Of a stretch of 5,619 nucleotides of DNA, positions 1 through 5,400 are shown piece by piece; the stretch's first letter is position 1; each line of letters opens with the position of its first letter. Both the position numbers and the translations under genes were made by a program. Below the pieces are notes generated by a model. That model searched no databases. It was not told the origin of the DNA and was given only the letters and a program-made list of their open reading frames with translations. Source of the stretch: JANOBD01 sp031411495 (GTDB lineage: Bacteria > Planctomycetota > Phycisphaerae > Tepidisphaerales > Tepidisphaeraceae); the NCBI GenBank assembly GCA_031411495.1, contig JANOBD010000161.1:1-5619 (forward strand), in the 5' to 3' direction.

Positions 1-30
1 CGACACGCTGCTTTCGCAGCGTGTCGTTTT
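1..30 (+). terminator. Intrinsic terminator of an upstream gene outside the window
   Basis: Bases 1-11 pair perfectly with 16-26, giving an 11-bp GC-rich stem closed by a 4-base loop (12-15), followed directly by four T residues (27-30). This is a classic rho-independent terminator in the plus direction, so a plus-strand gene probably ends just left of the window. Whether it also serves the converging regulator gene at 175-738 cannot be told, because the bases left of position 1 that would form the opposite-strand U-tract are missing. Between 31 and 174 I see only weak short hairpins without T-tracts. Confidence 0.85.
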
Positions 31-174
31 AGAAGTAAGTAGCTCGTGAAGAGACGTTCGGGCGACTCACATCGCGTTGGCGTCTGGTTTCATTATCGTC
101 GCTTCGCGGCGAACCACTACATGGGTGGCGATCAATCGCCCGCGACAACTCGTCGTTCCGTGCGAACGCTCCCC

Positions 175-738
175 TCACACCGCGACAAGCTGTCCGATCC
201 GTTCGATCAGCTTTTCGATGTTGAACGGCTTCTTCACGAACTCGTCGGCACCGCTCTTGAGCAGGTCGTTGATCTCGTCCTGATTCACCACGCCGGACAC
301 GATGATGATCTTGGTGCTGTTGAAGGCTTCGTTCTCACGAATCGTCTTGCACACGACGTTGCCGTTCACGTCCGGCAGCATGTAGTCGAGGATGATCAGG
401 TCCGGACGGAACTCATTGGTGAGGATGCCGGCGGTGTAACCGGTGTCTGCAGTCCTCACCTCGAAGCGGCCGTCGCGCTCGAGCACGTCGACGAACAGTT
501 CTACGATCTCGGGATCGTCGTCTACGACGAGCACCTTGGTCTTGCCACTGTCGAGCAAGTCCGGCGGAATGCTGTTGTCCTTCATGAACTGAAGGAGCGC
601 ATCGCGGGGGATACGGCGGAAGCGGGAACCGGGAACGCGGAATCCCTTGAGCCGGCCGCTATCGAAACAGCGGATGATGGTCTGCTGGGAGACTTTGCAG
701 ATCTCGGCGGCTTCGCCGGTGGTGAAGACGGTCTTCAT
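175..738 (-). CDS. Response regulator with N-terminal excisionase/BldC-type HTH and C-terminal receiver domain
   Basis: The product has 187 residues and is predicted to be a cytoplasmic two-component DNA-binding regulator. Residues about 3-53 form a MerR/excisionase-like winged helix: an N-terminal TTGEAAEICKVS segment, the recognition-helix region SQQTIIRCFDSGRLKG and a wing GSRFRRIPRDALLQF. Residues about 67-185 are a CheY-like receiver: acidic cluster D73-D75, phosphoacceptor D118 in LIILDYMLPD, S148 in the VSG position normally held by Thr/Ser, and K170 in the KKP motif. All residues needed for phosphorylation are therefore present. The order HTH then receiver is reversed compared with OmpR or NarL regulators. 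The start is supported by an AGGAA Shine-Dalgarno six bases upstream (745-749). No histidine kinase gene lies within the window, so the partner is unknown. The divergent neighbour is the PDZ protein at 1105. Domain assignment is firm; the target genes are not deducible. Confidence 0.93.
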   Translation of the reverse strand: MKTVFTTGEAAEICKVSQQTIIRCFDSGRLKGFRVPGSRFRRIPRDALLQFMKDNSIPPDLLDSGKTKVLVVDDDPEIVELFVDVLERDGRFEVRTADTGYTAGILTNEFRPDLIILDYMLPDVNGNVVCKTIRENEAFNSTKIIIVSGVVNQDEINDLLKSGADEFVKKPFNIEKLIERIGQLVAV

Positions 739-779
739 AATTCGTTCCTGGCCGCGTCAGGCGGTCGTTTGGTCGTCAC

Positions 780-831
780 GTCTTGCCGTTAAAACGCATA
801 GGGCCTTTCGGTCCAGAATGCGGTCTTGCCG
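780..831. repeat. 9-bp direct repeat flanking the leader hairpin
   Basis: GTCTTGCCG occurs at 780-788 and again at 823-831, a spacing of 43 bases (CGGCAAGAC on the minus strand). The two copies bracket the hairpin at 795-822 almost symmetrically. This could be a pair of protein-binding sites in front of the regulator gene or part of a folded RNA leader. The match is exact, but nine bases is short and chance cannot be excluded. Confidence 0.45.
791..822 (-). promoter_or_regulatory. Hairpin plus U-tract in the leader of the response regulator gene
   Basis: Read on the minus strand, CGCAT (822-818) pairs with ATGCG (799-795). Inside it, GG-A-CC and GG-C-CC form an inner stem capped by a GAAA (GNRA-type) tetraloop at 807-810. 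The hairpin is followed by TTTT (794-791), which gives it the form of an intrinsic terminator about 50 bases before the regulator's start codon. An alternative pairing of ATAGGG (798-803) with CCCTAT (836-841) would compete for bases 798-799. This suggests attenuation or another leader-RNA control. No known riboswitch class is recognised, and the four-base U-tract is short. Confidence 0.4.
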
Positions 832-924
832 GCTTCCCTATCCTACCCAAATGACCATCGGTTGGGGAGAGCACCACCTTTACACGCTCGGCTCTGGAAC
901 TCGTTCGCGACGCTCGGTTTCCTG

Positions 925-978
925 CCCCGATAAGCTGGGGGAAATGTCCCGTCAGTTATCGGACATTTATCCCTGACA
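925..978. repeat. Interleaved inverted repeats; possible operator or insertion-sequence end remnant
   Basis: Three inverted repeats interlock within 54 bases: CCGATAA (927-933) with TTATCGG (956-962), AAATGTCC (942-949) with GGACATTT (961-968), and GTCAG (951-955) with CTGAC (973-977). CCCC (925-928) also faces GGGG (937-940). Read on the minus strand from 978 the stretch begins TGTCAGGG and continues with repeated ATGTCC/GGGACA motifs. That layout is reminiscent of IS481-like transposon ends, which start with TGT. No transposase gene or second end is visible, so a solo end or a multi-site operator are both possible. Confidence 0.5.
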
Positions 979-1104
979 GTGATTCTTCGCCCAGCCTAGG
1001 ACGAAATCCCAGGCCGAGATGCGCCCAAAGATTACGGCGGCCATCAGCGTGGCGGGCAATACTCCGATTACGTAACCCCCACGGCCCTTTTCAAGGAGAA
1101 GCCA

Positions 1105-1905
1105 ATGACACGACTTACTGCACAGCGCGTTCTACTATCGGCAGTCCTCTCTTCCGGACTCGGCATCGCCGCGTTCGCGCAAACTTCCCAGGATCCACGA
1201 CAGCCCAACCGCTCCGATGTCCCGACCGATACGCGTAACGCCGACGCGCGGCGCGACAATGATCGAATGGAAAACCGCCCACACATGACGGTGTTGCGCG
1301 AGAACTTCGGCTTGAATGTTCGCCCGCTACCGCGCGATCAGGCCGCAGCGCACGATCTGAAGCCCGGCGTCGGCCTCATCGTGGAAGATGTCACGCTTAA
1401 CTCCATTGCCGCCAATGGCAAACTGCAGAAGGGAGACGTGATCTTCAAGGTGGGCGACCAGTGGGTCATCAACCCTGAACAACTCGCCACCTTGCTCAGC
1501 ATCCAAGACGTGAATGATGGCTTTGAAATCAAAGTGCATCGCGGCACGGATCGCATTGACCTCGACTACAAGTTCGATCAGGCAGCGCTCGATACGATGA
1601 GCAAATCGCTGGAACCCGCGATGGGCGTACCGGACCAACGCATGGATCGATCGATGGACCGATCCCGGAACAATGAATCGCTGGATCGAAACAATCCGAT
1701 GATCATTCCTGAGAAGTTCGACTTCAAAGATGACCGTCACGCCATTTCCATCCGCACCGAAAACGGAGTGAAGAAATTGCTGGTCAAGGACAAGGACGGC
1801 AACGTTCTCTTCGACGGCCCGTATAACTCGGCACAGGATCGCGATGCCGTACCGGCCGACATTCGAGAGAAGGTCGAGCGCGTCCTCCGGGAAAAGGTGA
1901 AGTGA
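1105..1905 (+). CDS. Exported PDZ-domain protein
   Basis: The product has 266 residues. Residues 1-25 form a Sec signal peptide: a basic N-terminus (TRLTAQR), a hydrophobic core (VLLSAVLSSGLGIAAF) and an AFA-Q cleavage site, so the mature protein should be periplasmic. Residues about 26-60 are a charged, disordered-looking linker. Residues about 69-154 resemble a PDZ domain, with GVGLIVEDV as the peptide-binding loop and strand, then NSIAANGKLQKGDVIFKVG, the usual GLKpGDvI-like segment. Residues 175-197 are a low-complexity Asp/Arg/Asn linker with repeated MDRS units. Residues about 204-266 form a small C-terminal module with the signature DKDGNVLFDGPYNS and a basic helical end. There is no protease catalytic domain, so it is more likely a binding or scaffold protein than a DegP-type enzyme. 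The start is set by AAGGAG (1093-1098), six bases before ATG. It is a single-gene unit, with a terminator right after its stop. Its ligand is unknown. Confidence 0.85.
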   Translation: MTRLTAQRVLLSAVLSSGLGIAAFAQTSQDPRQPNRSDVPTDTRNADARRDNDRMENRPHMTVLRENFGLNVRPLPRDQAAAHDLKPGVGLIVEDVTLNSIAANGKLQKGDVIFKVGDQWVINPEQLATLLSIQDVNDGFEIKVHRGTDRIDLDYKFDQAALDTMSKSLEPAMGVPDQRMDRSMDRSRNNESLDRNNPMIIPEKFDFKDDRHAISIRTENGVKKLLVKDKDGNVLFDGPYNSAQDRDAVPADIREKVERVLREKVK

Positions 1906-1907
1906 AG

Positions 1908-1935
1908 CGCTTATTCCTGCATAAGCGTTTGATTT
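1908..1935 (+). terminator. Intrinsic terminator of the PDZ-protein gene
   Basis: Bases 1908-1914 pair with 1921-1927 (7 bp, CGCTTAT/ATAAGCG) around a six-base loop, followed by TTTGATTT (1928-1935). It starts two bases after the stop codon of the PDZ gene, which fits rho-independent termination. Confidence 0.75.
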
Positions 1936-1984
1936 CGTCCGGCGCGCGTCTCTGAGGAGTACGCCCGAGCCATCACGACATCGA

Positions 1985-2019
1985 AGACAAACCGCTGGCC
2001 ACGTGCCGGCGGTTTGTCT
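1985..2019 (+). terminator. Long hairpin, probable second terminator
   Basis: Bases 1985-1999 pair with 2005-2019 as a continuous 15-bp stem, with one G-T pair (1996/2008), around the five-base loop CACGT. The trailing sequence TCTTCC is pyrimidine-rich but not a U-tract, so it is a weaker terminator in form than the one at 1908. It may be a backup terminator or an RNA-stabilising 3' end. The stem is too long and regular to be chance. Confidence 0.55.
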
Positions 2020-2145
2020 CTTCCTGGAGAGCTCAATCACCGCGCCAGACTTCTCGAACCGCAACCCGCTGCGGCAGACTGCCCCGCCGCATATCGCCGA
2101 ACGACACACACGTTCGCTCGTCATCGGGCCGCCACTCGTTCATTT

Positions 2146-2170
2146 CACCGTGATGACGGTGCTTACCGTC
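2146..2170. promoter_or_regulatory. Three evenly spaced ACCGT/ACGGT half-sites (competing hairpins or operator)
   Basis: ACCGT (2147-2151), ACGGT (2156-2160) and ACCGT (2165-2169) lie exactly nine bases apart in alternating orientation. The first two form the hairpin CACCGT-GATG-ACGGTG (2146-2161). The last two form GACGGT-GCTT-ACCGTC (2155-2170). The two hairpins share the middle arm and exclude each other. The array lies 69 bases before the small gene's start codon. It could be an operator for a dimeric regulator. If transcribed, it could be a two-state RNA element. Confidence 0.4.
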
Positions 2171-2226
2171 TCCCCGACGCGCGGCCGTTATGTCGCATGC
2201 CGCTTCGCTGCTCGAGCGGTTTTGAG

Positions 2227-2232
2227 TAGAGT
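2227..2232 (+). promoter_or_regulatory. -10-like element adjacent to a possibly leaderless start
   Basis: TAGAGT fits the TAnnnT pattern of a bacterial -10 box and ends six bases before the ATG at 2239. No purine-rich Shine-Dalgarno lies between them. That spacing would put the transcription start on or next to the A of the start codon. The hexamer 17 bases further upstream (2204-2209, TTCGCT) is a poor -35. This is an inference from position only. Confidence 0.4.
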
Positions 2233-2238
2233 CCGGGT

Positions 2239-2496
2239 ATGTCTTTGCCCCCAACGTCGCCGATCGCTCCAGGCCGTCGCGTCCGCATCACGCAGGAGAT
2301 CACCGCCCGCCACTACTCATTCTCAACGCCTGTTGAAGGCACGATCATCCGCGTCGAACGTCGCCCGACAGGAAGTTGGTTCGCGCATGGCGAAGCCGAC
2401 AAGCTCTGGCTCGACCGGATCGTCCTGGAGAAGGCCGATGGCGAGATCACCACGATCAGCCTCGATGAGCACACCTCGATCCAGGCACTGGACTGA
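2239..2496 (+). CDS. Small conserved-looking protein of unknown function
   Basis: The product has 85 residues with no signal peptide, membrane segment or cysteine. The sequence looks like a compact all-beta fold: alternating hydrophobic strands GRRVRITQEI (12-21), VEGTIIRVERR (32-42), DKLWLDRIVLEK (54-65) and GEITTISLDE (68-77). A distinctive central motif TGSWFAHG (44-51) is followed by DKLWLDR. I have the impression of similar short proteins in planctomycete genomes, but know no function. An SH3- or KOW-like small barrel is a guess from the strand pattern. Codon use and protein-like composition support it as a real gene despite the weak ribosome binding site (see the -10-like element). It is preceded by terminators, so it is its own unit. 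It converges on the efflux pump gene with only three bases between stop codons. Confidence 0.75.
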   Translation: MSLPPTSPIAPGRRVRITQEITARHYSFSTPVEGTIIRVERRPTGSWFAHGEADKLWLDRIVLEKADGEITTISLDEHTSIQALD

Positions 2497-2499
2497 AGC

Positions 2500-5400
2500 C
2501 TAGCGCACCTGCGGGTTCTGCCAGCGTTTGAACAGGTAGAAGATCACCGGATAGACGAGCAGTTCCATCACGAAACTCACCGTGATGCCGCCGACCAGCG
2601 GCGCGACCAGCCGGCGGGTGACATCGGCGCCGGTACCGACGGCCCAGAGCAGCGGCAGCAGGCCGATGATTTCCGTGGCCACCGTCATCGTCTTGGGGCG
2701 AATGCGCTTCACCGCGCCTTCGTGAATCGCCGCCAGCAGGTCGAAGCGGTTTCGCATCCGCCCGGCACTCTTGAACTTCTCAAAACTCGTGTCGAGATAG
2801 AGCAGCATGACCTGTCCCGTCTCGGCATCCACGCCGAGTAACGCGATGATTCCCACCCACACCGCCAGGCTCATGTTGTAGTCGAGCGCCCAGAGCAGCC
2901 AGAACGCGCCGATCATGCTGAACGGAACTGCCAGCATCACCACGCCGACGCGGAACCAGCTTCCATTGCTCATGTAGAGCAGCAGGACGATCAGTGCGAT
3001 CGTCAGCGGGATGACGATGCTGAGTCGCGCATTGGCCGCTTCGAGGTATTCGAACTGGCCGGACCATTCGACGTGGTAGCCCGGCGGAAGCTTGAGCTGA
3101 TCGGCGATGGCGCGCCTGGCTTCGCCGACATAGCCGCCCAGGTCGCGGCCGGCGATGTCGACATAGACGAATGCGGCAAGCTCGGCATTCTCGCTGCGGA
3201 TCATCGGCGGGCCGGGATGAATCGCGATCGCGCAGAGCTGGCCGAGCGGAATCTGCGCGCCGCCGGTGGTGCGAACGAGCACTTGCCGAAGCGCATCCGG
3301 ATCATCGCGAAGTTCGCGGGCATAGCGGAGGTTAAGCGGATAGCGCGCCGGCCCGTCGACGATCGTCGTCACGTTCATGCCGCCGATCGCGGACTGGATC
3401 ACGTCCTGCACGTCGCTCACGGTGAGTCCGTAGCGCGAGATCTCGGCGCGATCGATGTCGAAGTCGAGATAGAAACCGCCGGTGGTGCGCTCGGGATACG
3501 CGCTGAGAGTGCCGGGAATCGTGCGGACGATGTTCGCCGCTTCATCGGCGAGGCGCGAGAGCTCGTCGAGGTTCGGCCCCATCACTTTGATGCCGACTGG
3601 CGTCTTGATGCCGGTGCTGAGCATGTTGATGCGGTTCTCGATCGGATAAGGCCATGCATTGGCCATGCCGGGGAAGCTCACCGCATCGTTTAGGCCGGGA
3701 TGGAACGTGCCGTCGGGATCGGTCCAGCCGAACTTCAGTTCCTGGATGTCGATCGGCCGAGATTCGGGCCAAAACGTTTTCTTCAGCGGCCACTTCGCCC
3801 AGTCGGGCCAGGAGCTGAAGAAGTGAGCGACAGGCCGAGTTCGCCACTTGCTGCGATCGGTCTGGAGCTGCACGACCGTCTCGATCATCGAAAGCGGCGC
3901 CGGATCGGTCGCGGTCTCGGCCCGGCCGATCTTTCCGTGAACGCTCAGCACTTCCGGGAAGCTCGAGATCAGCTTGTTCGTCTGCTGCAGCAGCTCCTTG
4001 GCCTTGGTCACGCTCACGCTCGGATCGACCGTGGGCATATAGAGCAGATCGCCCTCATCCAGCGGCGGCATGAACTCGCTGCCGAGCTTCTTGATCGGAT
4101 AGATCGTGCTCGCGGCCAGGCCGAGCGTGATCAGGATCGTGACGACCGGGTGGCGCATCGCCGCCCAGAAGAACGGCTCGTACAGCTTCTGGCTCCAGCG
4201 GTTGAGCGGGTTGCGCTCTTCGGTCGGGATTCGACCGCGGATGAGCAGCACCATCAGCACCGGCACGACGGTGATGCCCAGGATCGCGCCGGCTGCGATG
4301 GCGAACGTCTTGGTATACGCCAGCGGCTTGAACAGTCGGCCGCTCTGCTCGCCGAGAACGAAGATCGGCAGGAACGACACGGTGATGATGACGAGCGAAA
4401 AGAACAGGCTAGGGCCGACTTCCTGTGCGGCATGAAGGATGATCTGGGCGCGCGATTGCGTCGTTCCAGATCGCTGCGCTTCCTCGAGATGCTTATGGGC
4501 GTTCTCGATCATCACGACGGCGGAGTCGACCATGACGCCGATCGCCAGCGCGAGCCCGCCCAGGCTCATGATGTTCGCGTTGATGCCCATCAGGTTCATC
4601 ACCAGGATGCTGGCGAGCAAACCGATCGGCAGAACGAGGATAGCGACCAGCGCGCTGCGGAAGTGAAAGAGGAAGACGATGCAGATGAGTGCGGTAACAA
4701 TCAGGCACTCGATCACTGCTTCGCGGAGGGTGCCGACGGCGCGGTCGATGAGGGATGAGCGGTCGTAGGTGGACTTGACGAAGACGCCCGGCGGGAGTCC
4801 GGCCTCGAGTTCGGCGAGCTTGGACTTGGCGTCCTTGATCACCTGATAGGCATTCTCGCCGAAGCGCGAGACCATGATGCCGCCGACCGCTTCGCCGCGC
4901 CCGTCGAGTTCCCCGATGCCCCGGCGCATTTCGCCGCCGATCTGCACCTCGGCGACGTCGCGGATCAGGACTGGCGTGCCGCGATCCGCCGCGCCCATCC
5001 GGCCCGGATTGGCGTCCGCGGCTTTGCCCATCGTATTGGTCGAGCGGATGACGACGCTCTGGATGTCCTCCACGCCGCGCAGGTAGCCGCGGCTGCGGAC
5101 CATCAGTTCGTTCTCCGCCTGCTCGATGACACTGCCACCCACGTCGTTGTTGCTGCGCTGGAGGGCCATCATCACATCCGGCGTGCTCAGGCCGAACGCC
5201 TGCAGGCGCTGCGGGTCGAGGATGACTTGGTATTGCTTGACGAAACCGCCAAGCGACACCACCTCGCTCACGCCCGCGACACTGGTGAGCGGAAACCGCA
5301 TGTACCAGTCCTGCAGCGAGCGCAAGGAAGCCAGATCCTGGTCGCTGCCGACGAGTGGCCTGCCATCCAGCGGGCAAGTGCCCTGCCGTTCGAACGCTCG

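Larger units (their letters stand above)
739..1104. other. Divergent intergenic spacer between the regulator and the PDZ-protein gene
   Basis: These 366 bases have no credible gene: the open frames crossing them are continuations of antisense frames over the regulator. They should contain the promoters of both flanking genes. On the minus strand a TAGGAT hexamer (840-845) fits the TAnnnT pattern of a -10 element, but no matching -35 box is evident. On the plus strand I find no promoter I would defend. The recognisable structures are the leader hairpin (795-822), the 9-bp direct repeat (780-831) and the interleaved inverted repeats (925-978), listed separately. Confidence 0.6.
1906..2238. other. 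Spacer between the PDZ gene and the small orphan gene
   Basis: These 333 bases contain no supported gene: the open frames crossing the region lack a ribosome binding site and run in other frames into neighbouring genes. It holds the PDZ-gene terminator, a second long hairpin (1985-2019), the regularly spaced ACCGT/ACGGT half-sites (2146-2170) and a -10-like element (2227-2232). A further imperfect hairpin (2200-2204 with 2215-2219) followed by TTTT (2220-2223) overlaps the presumed promoter and is probably incidental. Confidence 0.6.

Noticed and set aside
96..168. Short hairpins downstream of the regulator (96-112, 127-140, 154-168) as its terminator
   Set aside because: None is followed by a T-tract on the minus strand, and the stems are only five to seven base pairs.
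46..792. 248-residue plus-strand open frame
   Set aside because: It lies antisense to the response regulator, whose domains are unmistakable. Its protein has biased composition and no recognisable domain, and it lacks a ribosome binding site.
647..976. 109-residue plus-strand frame extending into the divergent spacer
   Set aside because: Half of it is antisense to the regulator's N-terminus. It has no ribosome binding site and no conserved pattern.
1327..2124. 265-residue minus-strand open frame
   Set aside because: Antisense to the PDZ gene and crossing two hairpins. The high His/Arg/Val composition is typical of a shadow frame in GC-rich DNA.
2003..2503. 166-residue plus-strand frame overlapping the small orphan gene
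   Set aside because: Its Arg/Ser-rich translation is low-complexity and it starts inside a hairpin. The 85-residue frame has a protein-like strand pattern and a consistent convergent end.
3700..4758. 352-residue plus-strand frame opposite the pump gene
   Set aside because: Its Arg/Asp/His-rich sequence arises from reading the complement of conserved pump codons. The pump frame is certain.
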